From positions 13,008,983-13,072,982 of the forward strand of contig NC_058337.1 of NCBI RefSeq assembly GCF_905475395.1: DNA of 64,000 nt, read 5' to 3'. The notes below the pieces were generated by a model. That model was not told the origin of the DNA. It worked only from the letters and a program-made list of their open reading frames with translations, and did no database searches. Origin of the DNA: Chrysoperla carnea. Its lineage: Eukaryota; Arthropoda; Insecta; Neuroptera; Chrysopidae. The first letter of the stretch is position 1. Each line of letters begins with the position of its first letter. A program made the position numbers and the translations under genes. Below are positions 12,966 to 26,283 of this stretch, piece after piece.

Positions 12966-13312
12966 ACTTGCCGGGAAAAAATGGATTATATATCAGGATA
13001 TCTAACATGATTGCTTTTGATCAAAAAAATGGTAAAACTGAGATCATAATAGATTTAGTTATATCTTAGTAGATGTAAATTTGTTCGTCTGTTTAAATTT
13101 ACTTACATCACAATCGATGTACAGTAGTTCATCTGTATACATCAGAGTACATCAACGTACATCAATTGTGATGTAAGTAGATTTAAACAGATAAACAAGT
13201 GTACATCAACTAAGATATAACTAGATCTATTATGATCTCAGTTTTACTATGTTGTTGATCAAAAGAAACCATCGAGGATATCCTGATATAAAATCCAGTT
13301 TTTCGCGGGTTA
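12966..13312. mobile_element. 347-bp near-palindrome (MITE-like)
   Basis: The two halves are inverted copies over about 150 bp, with landmarks AACTGAGATCATAATAGAT and its complement, and an ACATCACAATCGATGTA-type core. The centre is rich in GTACATCA steps. No coding capacity. Confidence 0.7.
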
Positions 13313-16300
13313 TAACATTATTTTCAGAGTTCTTTTCAAATTCTTCAAGTCTAACAAAAATTTTTTAAAAAGACTTAGAAAGCGCCATATTGTCTTACTC
13401 TACACCACTGATTTCAAGTATTTTAAATAATTTTAAATAAAAATCTTAAAAAATTTCTAGAGAACGGCGATATAGAAGAAACATTTAAATAATAACATAG
13501 TTGAACAACTTTCTTCAACATCTAGTAGAATAGAACTTAAAAAATAAAAAAAAATAGATACCACTAAAATAGCTACATTTTTTTACCAATTCTGAATTAA
13601 TATTTTCTATACAATCGACAAGTATGTAAACAAACTTTGTGTTAAGTATTATGTTAAGCTAAGCTTTTTTTTTTCTTATTGATTATAATTATTTCTGCAA
13701 ATTTTTGTAGTATATAACCATTATAATTGATTTTTCTTTTTTAATAAAGACGTTTACATTTTGTTTTCTATGTAGGTATATATTTTTTGCAATTGTGAAA
13801 CCTTTAATTGAAAATTAAAATAAATTAATATTATTATAAACCCTAAGTTTTATACGTTTCTCTATACTTGATTATTATATATTAATCTCAGTTCAAAATA
13901 CTTACCTAAAATCAAAAGTTATTCATAACAGAAAATTACTATAAACAATTTTAACCGAAAATCTGTATTAGGTCTATTCTAAAAATGAAATCGAAACACA
14001 TTGGTAGTAAAAATATACAGGCTGTTTCCTTAGTAAGCACAAAAAATTTAAGATCATTTTCTTATAGAGACAATACCATAGAGCTGCAGTCGCCGTCAAA
14101 CGGTCGACCGCAAGAGAGAGACAGATAAAGTAAGCGCATATAGCTGTCTTCTTTTCTCTTATACGTTCCCAGCAAACGTTTCACTGCGCTTAAGTATTCA
14201 CTTATTTTGTTTTCTGTGTCTATACAGCTCTATGATATTATCTTCATGCATTTTCTTTAGCCAATTTTATGAAAAAAAGTTCATGTAATAAAGACATAAT
14301 AAAGTTGTTGTAGATAGATCGAAAAATGCTTCCAAATATACAGAACGTGTGTACTAAATTTCATCAAAATATTCTTCTTTAAACTTTACCATTCTGTATT
14401 TTGGTACTTAGACGCTTTTTGCGGGCATATATAAGTCAAATATGACTTACATTATGCGTGCGTCTATCATCCGATATACGACATACAACCTATTCTACTT
14501 TATGGAAAAAAACTGCTAAAAACGTATTTTTCTTAAAAATCAGCCGTCAATTCATTAAATCAAAATGGGACAATGTAAATTCGTGTTCAATAATTGAAAT
14601 AAATATTTTTTGAAATATGAAACGTATAAAACCATAAAAGGATATGATTACCTCTAATTTTTATAAAAATAAACTTGATATTGAAGATGCATTTAAATTT
14701 GAATGTGTGTAGGAGAGGGAGAACAAACTTAAAAATAAAAACAACAACCTAAAAGCTAAGTTTTTTCAACACACTTTTTCAATTTAGCTACAATATCACA
14801 GAAATAAACGCCATAAAAATCCTCAAAATGAATAAACATTAGCATTATGTGAAATCTCACAATTAATAATATTCTAATTAGGGCTAATTTACAAGAATTA
14901 TAAGTCCTATTTATATGTAGTTTACTTGTGTGGATTTGGGGATATAATGCACCTAAATCATACAGTGCATCTTTTATAGCATCCATATCGAATAATTTAA
15001 AAACCAAGTGATTATATTTCAAATTAATGAGGAGAATCTTCTCTGACATTGTTGTAATTTTAAAATTTTGGTTGGATTTAACACAGATTTTATGAGGAAA
15101 CTTTTGAACTTCTATACTTATACTTTGATGGACTGCTATGCGCATCTTAGTGCAGGGTCAATATTTATCAATATAAGGTATTAAATAATTATTTAAGTAG
15201 TATTTAATCAATAATTAAGCGAAAAAATCGTATAACGAACAAGGTCAATCTTGAATCCTAGTCTATTATGCGGTTTTTTTTATTAATTATTAATTAAATA
15301 CTACTTAAATAATTATTAAATAGCTTATATTTATAAATATTGACCAGCACTGAAGTACGTTAAGCTGAGCGATCCATCTTCTTCGCCCTCTATTTCAAAA
15401 ACAATTCAAAGTACAAAAAAACTTTCAGATAAAATTTGTTGAAAATCTGATTTTTCGCGGCTTTGACCTTGAATATTTAAGGACGCGCACGCGTTAGCAT
15501 ATGTGACTTTTGAGACAACATTTGAACTATCAAAATGAAGTTTTGTACAAAAATTCAGCTTAGTCTGTTAGATTCCGAGGTGAAACCCTAAGATGATTGG
15601 AGTAGTAATGAAAATTTTGTGAAGGAATTTCGCACTCTGCCAAGTAAGTTCTCATAATGATGTAGCTTTTGCGTGATATCATTTAGTTTTCAAAATATTC
15701 AAAGGACTAAACGGAAGTAGGGTAGTAAGTAGGATATATATTATAGCATGTAAACGTCTTTTAATTGAAACCAAAATTAATTAATAATATTTTGAAAACG
15801 TATAAATTAAAAATTTGGTTTTAGGTATGTCTTTAACTGTATATATATATATATAATATATAATATAATCCATAATAATAATAGAATTAATAAATTTGAT
15901 AATTTTTTTTGTATGTTTGTTTTATAGATAAGCCTTTTTTTTTGAAATGTAGACCTATATTTTTAAGAAGTAGCTTAGTAAATTTATTATTTAAGATGCA
16001 ATAATAACATAGTAACAGTATACATTCACAATATATGGTGGTTCTGACTGCAGTTTCAAAAATTATTTGTAGTTAATTATGTGATCTGTAAAAAAAAAAT
16101 CTTTATTACTTCAGTGCAAGCGCAATTTCATTCTAAATATCGTGGGGCAGGCAATTTTATTAAAAAATATGTAGAATCGTTCAATAAGTTTAACGAGTTT
16201 TCAAGATAATCAATTATTCATTAATTCCCAACCCAATAATTTTTAATAAAAACTAGTAAATAACTTTTTAAACTCTTCAGGCGTATCTATGTTAATATAT

Positions 16301-16700
16301 AATTTGATACCTCTCACTTCTACGTGTCTCTGTGTTGGTGAAGTAATTTGATAAATATGTCTTATTTTTTTGTTTCCTTTATAAATAAATACAAAAAAAA
16401 TATTTTTTTTAGTACTTGCTACCCAATTAAATCAATTTACAATCAATTATTGTTTGATGGTAGTCCCCTCTATATTCTAAAGTGACACCTACTAATTTAA
16501 TGAGTTTGATAGATCTGTGAATTCACAAATCTTTCTACTTTTCCCTTTCTATTTTCAGATCGAAATTTGATAAAGAGATTTTCCATTTGTCTTGATAAGC
16601 TTGATTTACTGGTATAATTTTCTGTTATCAATAACAGAATAGCCTGTATATATATATATCAACAAGAACTATTGTACAAAATTTATTTTTTATCATAAAT
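13313..16700. repeat. gene-free DNA, small inverted repeat and microsatellite
   Basis: About 15150-15350 is an inverted repeat whose arms include TTAAATAATTATTTAAGTAG. A TA-rich microsatellite lies at about 15841-15870 and another at 16650-16660. A 129-codon minus-strand frame at 14756-15145 has no recognisable domain and borders the inverted repeat, so it is not called a gene. Confidence 0.45.
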
Positions 16701-16721
16701 ACATTTACACGATACCTGAAT

Positions 16722-16831
16722 TCAGTCCTTAATAACGGAAGTATCCATAGGGCTAGCAGGTTGTTGAGGCACAAGTGGTGCAGCTCCTCCAGGTCCTACA
16801 TTCATTGCTACTGGAGCTTGTGAGCCTCCAA
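16722..16831 (-). CDS. Ccdc6: CCDC6 exon 7 (terminal)
   Basis: 110 nt after a TTTTTCAG acceptor, coding [15 protein letters not shown] to MDTSVIKD and the stop at 16722-16724. A minus-strand AATAAA occurs about 35 bp beyond the stop. Confidence 0.85.
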
Positions 16832-19800
16832 CTGAAAAATTCACAAAATAAGCTTAAAATATAAAAATTTACCTCACGCATACACACACATAAATTATTT
16901 AAAAATAATTAATATTTGCTTTTATTATAATAATGTTGTGTTTTTCAATTGAGATTTTAGAGCCATAAATCCATAATGTCACAAATATCAACAATCATCG
17001 TTGCTAAAACTGTGTTTATACCAAGTGTATGAAATATATCAAGGTATATTAAGTTTAGTCCCAAGTTTGTAACGCTTGAAAATATTGATGCTACCAACAA
17101 AATTTTGGTACAGGTGTTCATAAAACCATGTAATTAGTCCGTCTGTCCGTTTGAATTTTAACACGATAACTCAAAAACAAAAAGAGATATCAAGGAGAAA
17201 TTTTTATAGCGTGCTTAGGACGTAAAAAGTAAGGTTGAGTTCGTAAATGAGCAACATAGGTCAATGTCTTGGGTCCGTATGACTTATCTTGTAAATCGTT
17301 AGATAGAATAAGATAATATAATCGTTAGATAGAAAGTTTAAATGTAAAAATTTTCCTTATAAAAAAATAAACAACTTCTGTTTGAAACATTTTTTCGTAA
17401 ACATCATTGTTACATGTGAGTGGCTATCTAAGAGTGGATATGTTTCTTTATTTACATGACTTTAAAAAACAAACGAATTGGTCATCAACACCTGTCTATA
17501 CATGGTATTTCAACAATTAATTCAGTCAATTGTTTTCACTTGTTTATTTACAAAACTTTGTGCGTCTGGCCAAGTAAATCATTTTTATCGAATTCATTTA
17601 AGAAAAAATATTTCTTTTTTGCCCCAATATTGTATATATTTTTATCAATATTGCATATACCAAATTTTTTTACCGCCGTCGAAGATATTTTGTCTAAGGA
17701 TGTTAAGTAACGGGATCCATTTCATTCTGATAATACAGATTTTCTTATACTTTAATGACTTAATTGGTGTTGTATACTCAAAATTTTAAATAACAAAAAT
17801 TGTTCTGATTCATTTCTGGGCAAAAATTTGCATACAGTTTCTGTAAACTAAACGATTTTTGAAAAAAACGTTACTTTTTTAATAAGTTTCAATTTTTTAT
17901 TTATTTAAACTGTTCTTCTATATTTTACCACTAATAAATTAGACGCAGCTATAATTGAACCTGTAGGTCGAATTTAATGCTCGCGTTATATGCCTTTTTA
18001 AGCTAATAATTTTTTCGAGTTTCGAGAATATATCAAATTAAAAAAATACCTTATATAGATACAGATAAAATTAAAATTATTAAATAATATTTACCCATAG
18101 GAACAGCTGGTTTAATAAATCGCTCACTTGTGCGGCGTACTGATGGCGTAGGAGGACTACACTGTAAGCTTCCGGGTAAAACGGCTGGAGCAACAACAGG
18201 TGCAGGAGTTAATGGAAGTCCACCTGGTACAGATTGACCACATAATTGGCATCTACTGGTTAATGATTCGCGGCTAACTGGTGTCATTAAATTCATGCCA
18301 GGACTTAATGGTCTTGAAACGCTTGGCGATGGATGCGGACTTGATAATGTCCTTTGCCGAACACCGCCTAGTACTTGTTCATTATAATGACGTTCTTCTT
18401 CCATTTCTAAGCTACTTTCACTTTCAGAAAGTTGTCGGCATAAAGCTTCTCGTCTTTCGACCTAAAGATTTCAAAAATCATTTTTTGTATAAAATATATA
18501 ATTTTTCATTTATATTTTGATCAGTGCTAAGCCTAGATAAAATTTTCCGAAATAAATTTTTATAATTTCCCATTCGAAATATCTAGAGCGTAGATCTTTT
18601 TAATATCATAAAAAATTTAAGGCGAGATTCTTTTCATAAAAAAAGAGAAAAAAAGTTAATATAAACCAAAGGATTTTTGTTTTCGAGATATACACAATGG
18701 TACGGTTTCGAACCTAAAAGTAAAAGAATAATAAAAAATTTATTTAAAAAAAAAAAAAAAAACCTTTACTATCATGTTTACCAATTTAATTCGAAACTTT
18801 ATCATCATATTCCGCGAAAACGGAACGTCTTTGACCATAGGTTTACATGAACATTTTTATTTATTGTTAGACAAGTAATTACGCCTGAGCAATATTAATG
18901 GGAAACCCTGTATATCAAAGTAAATTTTTCATAGTGAAATGTGGACTTTTTTTAACTTCTATTCTCGTTTTTGCAAAGACGATAAATACTTGTTATTGTA
19001 ATCAGGGTATATTGTATTTTTCTAAGTCAATACAAAGAAAAGTGACCTTACACATCAAGGAACAGTATACAAGGTAGATATATATTATTCATTTTAATAT
19101 ATTTTGGCCAATAATTCGTTTCGAAACTAACCAATCAAAAAATAACCATGAGATATCATGTTCTGACATCAGATTGGACCTAGTTCTCCGAGTTGCTTTA
19201 ATAGTCAAATTAGATTCTACAAAGTAAGAGACAGAATAATACTCTAAGTGAGGAAGAAGTTGATCCTTATTAAAAAACTAACATTTTTTCGAAAATCGTT
19301 AGCTTTCGGTAGAAATACGACTTAAAAAAATGCCATTATTGCATTTAATCAAAAGAAAACACGCTAACTACAGAAAATACTTCAGCCAAAAGTTGTCAAG
19401 GGCAATAGAGGACATTCGTCAGTGTCTATGCCTTTGATCTGAAATTCTAGTTTCAAGGTCATTTTACTTTGATCTTCAAATGGTATAGAAAATTTAACTG
19501 GACTTAAAAGTTATTAACACAAGCGAATGAACTTCATATAAATAATAACTTTTGTTAAAAAATTTTTTCTAAAGCTAGCATATTGTTTTTTGATTAAATG
19601 CAATAATGACATATTTTTAAGTCAAATTTACTCCGCAAGATAACGATTTGCGAAAAAATGTTAGTTTTTTAATGAGGATAGACTTTCTAATTTAAAGTGT
19701 TATTCCATCTCTTACCTTTTAGAAACTAAATTAATTATTAAATCAATTCGGAAAACTAGGTAAAATCTGATGTTAGAACATGATATCCCCCATCAAACTC

Positions 19801-22800
19801 AGTAACTTTAGTTATTTTTTGTTGGGTTAACTACAAAACGAGCTATTAGCCATAATAGATTAAAATGGTCCACCCTTACTAAAATATGGCCCACCCATGC
19901 TAAAAAATATGGCGTATATTTAATAATTTTTTGTTACCTCTAATTGAAGTTTACGCTGTAAACGCAAATTTTCTTCGCGAATGTGTCGTTCTTCAGTAGC
20001 AATACGTTGCATTCTTTGTGAATGTTCTTGTTGTGAACTAGCTAACCCATGCCGAAGTCTTGCAACTTCTTGTCTTAACGTCTGAATATGTCCACTCAAA
20101 TTTGCAGCTGTATCACCATTGTTAATATCCCTATACAACAGTATAAAAAATTTGGTAAAACAAATTCAAGATTAAAAATATCATTTCGGTTGTTTATAAC
20201 ATAAACCTAACATAAACGCTATGTTTCTTGGCTTGTTTTCTTCTATAACAACGTATTTTTTGTTTTCTGATAACAATTTTGTCACCCCTTTCGCAGATTA
20301 ACTGGATTAGATTCACAGATTTATACTCTAGCTGCGTAAAATATTACGGTTATAGTTCGGTATTCTAACATACCCTGCCATCACGGAAAATGTGTCAAGC
20401 GTACAAGACTAATAATATGGTACAGGTTTTAAATAAAAACCAATTTTAATAACTCAAAAACTTTTTTTTTAAACTATTATGTATATAACCATCAAAACAC
20501 GTCTTAACTATAGAGCACATAAAACTCTACCCGTCAAAAACAACGCCTTCTTTGATAACCAAGATACAATCTGGTACAGGGGCACATCAAAACTGAAACC
20601 GAAAACCTTCAACGGGACCACAATAATTAAACAATATACAGTTTGTCCCACCAGTAACGATCGCCCTTGTTGCATCAGGTAGAAAAGAAAATTCGAAGAC
20701 AAAATTCTTCTTCCATTTTTTATCCCTTCCTACACATTCACACACTTGTACACGTTTGCTTACGCACACGCCAGCGTAACGTTGAAGGTCACGCGTCTCG
20801 AAGTTTCTTACTATACCCCCCTCCCCCTCCTCACACTTTTGCCGCTGTTGCACGCTTCTGATTAGCTACCTATTTTAATTAATAGCTAATTATCCGTCCA
20901 TGGGATCATTTATTTTTTACCTGATGCAACAAGGGCGTCTATTACTCCCGGGCACCCTGTATATTCTATCTGTTAGTTATGCTGCGCTCAGTTGGTCAGA
21001 CTGCAATCAAAGCGCTAAATTCACCTGATATAAACTTCAATATTGTTTTGGAATGCATCGAATCACTACAAAATCTGGGCAAACATAATAATCATTATTG
21101 GCTAGATACCCCAACACTCGGAAATCGATGAAAACGGAGAGGCCGACAAATTAGCCAAAATTGATGCATGTACTCTGTTAAACAGCCCAGAACCATTTAT
21201 TAGGGTAAAATTCTTATAAAACTCTTTTAATAGAAAAAGACTTCTAAGAGTTTTCAATTGAGAAAAACTATTTTAGGATACTTACTGGTCATTTTAAACT
21301 CAATAAGCATATCCACAAAATCAATATTACAGGGAACGATCTTTGTAGATTTTGTCATGAGGAGGAGGAAACTGGAATACACATTCTGTGTGAATGCGAA
21401 AGTCTTTCTCAAATGACACCATCACTTGGAAAGGACTGAACTCTACTAAAGTGAAATAAATGAAGTTTCGCTTAATAATATCCTAAAGTTAATTCAAGCT
21501 GTAGGGTTTCTGGACTACCTTCGAAGCAATGCAGGCACAATAGATAAAACTGGTCGCAGTACAAAGGTTCTTATATAAGACTTACTCCTAACTCCTAAAT
21601 CTAATATAATCTAAAAAAAATAGGGTCTAAGTTCAGAAAATACGACTGAGGCTCTTGTAGAAGATGTCGTTAGATTCAGCTATTATCAATTGCACAAAAT
21701 ATTCTCAAAATTACTTACCGAGGACTAGCTGGATCGGATATAGGTTGATCTAATTTTATTTGTAACATCCTCTTTTCAGCTTCTAATTTATCCATACGTT
21801 TCCATAATTTGTTGACTAATGCTTCTTGTTCTTGCTCCAAAGTATTTTCCAATTCAACCTAAATAAAACAAATATTTTTTAATAAATTTTTATTTTAAAT
21901 TGAAATTAAAGAACCTCACACGTTTTGATGGGAAATTTTGACTCTGTGTCACAAAAAATACACGTGTTTTACCATTCTAAGTGATATAGCTATCACTTAG
22001 AATGGTTCAACTTGTGCGTTTATTTTGACACAGAGGGTACTTTCTTAACCAAAAAATATTTCAACACATTTACCTTTTCTCTCCTCAATTGTTCCAAATT
22101 TGTTTGTTTTGCTAAAGTTTCAGCTTCTAGTTTTTCAATTTTTCGCATTAGTTTATTTACTAAACATTCTTGTTCTTGTTCCAAAGTTTGTTCTAATCTA
22201 AATAGAAAAGAATCATTAAGTCTAGATTAATATTAGTAAAAATTAATGTCGATTTGTTTATATATATATAAGCCCTACGCAAAATTAAGATGAGCTTGTC
22301 CCCAAAATTTAGCACGATTATTTGCCTTTTTGATATGAAAAAAAAAAGGGCTGCGTAGGGCTTTCGGCAGATCAAACAGTGTAATAAGCACAGGCCATTA
22401 ATTGTGCTCGTTGGAAATTTACTAGAGCACATTTGAGAAGGGTGGTGAAATTATTGATAGAACACTGACGATTGAACTATCTCCTCCTTCATAACATGGA
22501 GATCTCTGATGATCCCACATGTAGGGTCAGTATGGAGGACGACGAAATCTCCATACATATTATTTTTACCTGCAGAAATCTACATCAATCGGCATCAGTT
22601 TTAGAATGTTCGGATTAAAAACCTTTGATTCATCAATCCTCGACAGAATTCTAAAGCTTCATCTAATTTTAATAGCATCTCTTATCCGAAGACGTCTTGT
22701 CTTCGGGTGAAAGACTGGTTCTCAAATAGGGCACAGAGGACCCCTTGTTCTAGGTGCTAGTGGCCCACTTGCGATACCCTTCTTACATTTTCTTCTTATT

Positions 22801-25800
22801 ATTATTATCCTCTGGGCAAATATTACATTATTTTGTGAAAATGATTATTTGAAAAAGTAATAGACAATGTAACGTAACAATGGAACAATTTATAAATGTT
22901 AAGTTAGCTAGTAGTCTAAATTGGAACTACTGAAAGCGTGCACACTGCCTGTTTTAATAATTAGTACGAATGTTATGGGATTCCTGCGAGTGTTATGGGA
23001 GGAGGATAAGTGAGATCAAGAGAGATGGAGGCTATTAAGCGGTGGTTTTTACTTTTAAGACCAGTGAAGCGGACAGCTATCAAGCTGATAATATATAAAC
23101 ATACCTGCATTTTTCCTGACGTAATTGATTTAATTTTCTGCTTAGGTCGTTTGTAAGGCATTCTTCTTCTCTTTCATAGTGATGAGCTAATGTTTCTTTC
23201 TCTTTTTTCAACGCTTGTATTTTCTTAAGCAATGTGTTTGATATAAATTCTTCTTCTTGTTCTGCTTTTGCTTGCTATAATCATATAAAATCGATTTCAA
23301 TCAGTATATTATCAAAAAATATTATTTGAGGATCCATACTAGTCACGTGATATCGAATAATAATTATCGTATTTATATAAGTATTGATATTCTGCAAATA
23401 TTCATTGTTTGATTGTGAAGCATAAAATAACAAATGAATTCAAAATCAATGAAGGTAATATTGAAAATTAATGGTATATTATTTAGGTTAGACCAAGGTT
23501 CCTATACCTTATTTTTATTTAGAAGAGAATATTGGTCAATATCAAGGCTGTTTTTAATAAAACAAGGAAATCAATAAGACCGTTTGGATGCTAAGAAATA
23601 TTCGAATAAAGCGAACGTGAAGTTAACCGTTCATTTTTTGCTGAAAAAGAAGGCCATTCTTCTTATTTATTACCTATCGAGAAATAATTCAATCTCAATT
23701 TAAAAATCCATTCAGATAAAAAAGAATCCCTAATATAATAAATATCAGAAAAATGCCAAACTTTGCCAGAAAAAAGAAAAAAAATGGTAGCAATTCTAGA
23801 AATGTTATTAATTACTCTAGTTTTTTATGTTTTCTATTATTCTAAAATCTATCATCACGGTTAAGAAATCACTGTATAAGAGTGTAATAAAAAAAGATAT
23901 GTATACCCTCCTATTGATATTGATAAGCCAGCTAAATAGCCTATTGATATTCTAGTTTATTGAAAACAGCCATTTGACCTATATTTTCCTCTAAATAAAA
24001 ATAGGGTATAGACATACTGAATAAATTTTTTTTTAAATCGACTATTTAGCCCTGCCAAACCGTGAAGATAAATTTTAGAATCACAGAAAACATAAACTAA
24101 GGAAATTAAAAAAATTTCTTGAATTTCTACCATTTTCTTTCTTTTTTCTAGGAGTGTTTGACATTTTTCTAATATTTATTAGAGATTTTTTTTCATCTGA
24201 GTCGACTTTTAAATTGAGATCGAATCACTTTCAGCAGGCAGTAAATGAAGATAATGGTCTTGTTCGGCAGGAAAAACGGTTAGCTGCGCTACTTTTAACA
24301 TGCACATATAATATATAAAAAAAGAGCGAACACTTAATTTTTTATTTTTTTGTCAACATAAAGGGTTAACATTTTGTCAACGCGCTGGTTCCCGGCTACC
24401 ACAGAATCCCAAATTCCAAAGAAAAAGGAACAAGCCTCACCCATTTTTGTACTTTTCAAAATGTTTAAAATTTGCTTGATTTTGGACACTTTTTGACAAA
24501 TATTTTCTATAGTAAGAAATGTCAAAGGACCTTGAGTTAGTCAAGGTAGAATTAAGATAAAATGTTCGTTATAGTCAAGTTTATAAAAATATACTCATTA
24601 TGTACACTATTTGTCACATCAGACATGTTATCGTACTGAATAGGGAATATTCATGAAATTTAAATTTGGTTCAAATATTTTTCTTCCGTAACTTTAATGA
24701 CTGGACATTTCAACTAAACCATTATTTTAGTAATTAATATCTTTTTAATTACTTAAAATTAATTAATAAAAGTACAAATTCAGTGAGGGCATTTAAAAAT
24801 CTCCAAAACGGAAATTCAAATTTTTATACGGACGTGACATCAAAGTACGGGCTTGTCAAATTTGTTGACATACTGTATGATATTAATTACTTACATTTTA
24901 TATGGTATTTCATTAAATTATACTATTCTACGGCTTTTTATTAGAAAACTTAATAATAACGAGTGTAAATTCTGTGTTGTAAATTCATTTTTTTAAAGCA
25001 TAAATTATACATTGAACTGTCACCAATTGAAAGATTACGTACTTATACGTCATCAACAGAGAGCGCCAAAAAATTGCGTTTAAATATCTCAAAATTATAA
25101 TGTATTTTTTTACACTTAAATACAGCATTTTTAAGCAGTATTTATATCTTTTACTTTGTTATAACGGTGTAAACAATGAATTAAAAATATAAAAAAAATA
25201 CATGAATATTCCCTATACTTAGACATCGTATCAATATTTATGAATTGTATATTAATATCCGTAGGAACCTGAGATAGGAAAAATGTGTTCATTACAAATC
25301 TTATCCTCAGACTAAATTTATTATAATCCTGATATATTACATATGAGGATTGTATAAAAATTCTTTAAGATAATATCACCCTTCGAAATTTGTATGGGAT
25401 GATAGATTGATGCTAACAATATCGGTGAGCTTTTCAAAATTTAAGATTCTTCCTATCGTAGACAGATCAATTATCTATCATATTATTAACATTATCACTC
25501 GCCATAGAATCTTGGTTCAAAATGATCTGCTTCAAGATATTATTAAGATAGAGCCGTTTTCTTCATGCAACGATATCGACAATAAATTATGTCCTTCACG
25601 GACTACACTAAAATTGCGAATACTAAGATTGCCATTTCTCTAGATTTGATCGGGAGATTTCCGAAATCGTGTAGTCTCTCCCGACTCCCAATATCAACAT
25701 AAATTCTCCCGAGTTCAGATAAATTCGACAATTCTGAGCAGCTTTTATTTTAAATTGCTTGAAGCATATTTATTAAATTTGTATAAAAAAGTAAGTACAC

Positions 25801-26283
25801 ATAATAGCAAAAATATCGAACAGTATTATACCGATTTTATGGTTTATCCCGCGACTTCCCGGAACTTTGAAGTGACAACCCTATTAATGACCAATATCAA
25901 GCAATCAATATTTTGTAGAACTTGCGTAGCATATTTTTAAAGCATCGGAAAAACAGTGCAATAAGTAATTTGGATATTATTATTTGTTTCTTTTTAATTT
26001 CAGGTACGAACTTTTTACTTTCATGTAAGCCGATTGGGGTTTAAGAAAATACATAATTTTTACTTACAATAATTACAGAAGCTTGACGTAAGCCACGGTT
26101 TTCTTCTTGTAATGCCTTAACACGAAGTTTATATGTTTCTAATTCCACTTTTAGAACTCTATTTTGTTGTTGAAGACTTTCAATTCGTTTTTGCATCTGT
26201 TCACGTGAAATTGGGCTGGGTGGCATCATAATCGGACCACCATCAATACTACTTGAATCAGATTCACTTGCTGAATCTGCCAT
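16722..26283 (-). CDS. Ccdc6: CCDC6-like coiled-coil protein, seven exons, 439 aa
   Basis: Orthologue of coiled-coil domain-containing protein 6, in vertebrates a phosphoprotein linked to DNA-damage checkpoint signalling and known as a RET fusion partner. Exons: 26283..26068, 23274..23105, 22197..22074, 21858..21719, 20130..19938, 18461..18095, 16831..16722. All seven joins follow GT-AG, and the total of 1320 nt is exactly 440 codons. The start [12 protein letters not shown] matches the conserved N-terminus. Residues about 25-290 are an almost uninterrupted coiled coil with the family repeats [34 protein letters not shown] and [22 protein letters not shown], then [17 protein letters not shown] and [18 protein letters not shown]. 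The C-terminal third is Pro/Ser-rich ([16 protein letters not shown]), as in the human protein, with likely SH3 or kinase sites. Length (439 against about 474 in human) is normal. It shows no decay, and its introns hold transposon remnants. Confidence 0.95.
17019..17550 (-). repeat. dispersed repeat family A, near full-length, inverted
   Basis: This is the reverse complement of the 27378-27926 repeat. It includes the TTTTTGTTTTTGAGTTATCG block and ends near ACAACTTTTGTTTGAAACA and GTGAAAACAATTGACTG. It lies in the last CCDC6 intron. Confidence 0.7.
18095..18461 (-). CDS. Ccdc6: CCDC6 exon 6
   Basis: 367 nt. Begins [20 protein letters not shown] and runs into the low-complexity Pro/Ser tail with SPXX-type sites. 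Phase 1. Confidence 0.92.
19085..19885. mobile_element. foldback element in CCDC6 intron 5
   Basis: The two ends are inverted copies: the left has AACCAATCAAAAAATAACC and GATATCATGTTCTGACATC, the right has the complements. The right tip (about 19830-19885) matches ends at 1375-1437 and 58150-58215. It has a non-coding centre and sits 53 bp from the exon 5 donor. Confidence 0.6.
19938..20130 (-). CDS. Ccdc6: CCDC6 exon 5
   Basis: 193 nt. Contains [12 protein letters not shown] and [19 protein letters not shown], the last conserved coiled-coil block. Phase 0. The donor at 19937 lies only about 50 bp from a foldback element. Confidence 0.92.
20640..20965. mobile_element. short foldback element in CCDC6 intron 4
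   Basis: The ends share an inverted block, CGCCCTTGTTGCATCAGGTA on the left and its complement on the right, with an outer ACAGGGTG-like tip. A C-rich pyrimidine run sits at about 20815-20830. Non-coding. Confidence 0.6.
20970..21590 (+). pseudogene. non-LTR retrotransposon remnant, RNase H to C-terminal region
   Basis: The plus strand shows broken RNase H sequence ([13 protein letters not shown], then [11 protein letters not shown] in another frame) and the typical tail [33 protein letters not shown] with its CxxC...H...C spacing. Several stops and frameshifts are present. It is an I/Jockey/R1-like element with RNase H, dead, and sits in CCDC6 intron 4. Confidence 0.7.
21719..21858 (-). CDS. 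Ccdc6: CCDC6 exon 4
   Basis: 140 nt, coding [19 protein letters not shown] up to a DPASP segment equivalent to the human SAPPSPR hinge. Phase 2. Confidence 0.92.
22074..22197 (-). CDS. Ccdc6: CCDC6 exon 3
   Basis: 124 nt, completes an Arg codon from exon 2, then [19 protein letters not shown]. Ends in phase 0 before GTAA. Confidence 0.9.
22370..22830 (+). pseudogene. non-LTR retrotransposon 3' remnant in CCDC6 intron 2
   Basis: Similar to 35120-35620 over most of its length. It starts in a TRAHLRRVV-like segment, then a degenerate zinc-knuckle-like tail, and ends in a TTATTATTATTAT tract, as do several non-LTR elements. Frames are broken. Confidence 0.6.
22970..23100. repeat. small dispersed repeat
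   Basis: The blocks around AGCGGTGGTTTTTACT and the GTGTTATGGGAGGAGGATAAG type are found inverted at about 46205-46310 in a helicase intron. Confidence 0.45.
23105..23274 (-). CDS. Ccdc6: CCDC6 exon 2
   Basis: 170 nt, starts [15 protein letters not shown] after TTATAG and ends in phase 2 before GTAT. Coiled coil. Confidence 0.9.
23490..24290. mobile_element. rearranged inverted-repeat region in CCDC6 intron 1
   Basis: Two blocks (about 23508-23580 and 23640-23815) recur as reverse complements at 23935-24012 and 24115-24265. The order A, B, A', B' is not that of a simple hairpin, so it appears to be two foldback copies or a rearranged one. Non-coding. Confidence 0.5.
24300..26067. other. rest of CCDC6 intron 1
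   Basis: AT-rich, no coding region recognised. Short open frames at 25407-25643 and 25755-25940 show no known domain. Confidence 0.4.
26068..26283 (-). CDS. Ccdc6: CCDC6 exon 1
   Basis: Residues 1-72: acidic Ser-rich start, then the first heptads ([20 protein letters not shown]). Phase 0, donor GTAAGT at 26067. Confidence 0.92.

Noticed and set aside
14756-15145. 129-codon open frame on the minus strand
   Set aside because: Fairly long for AT-rich DNA but without a recognisable domain, splice context or conservation evidence; it adjoins a repeat. Not called a gene.
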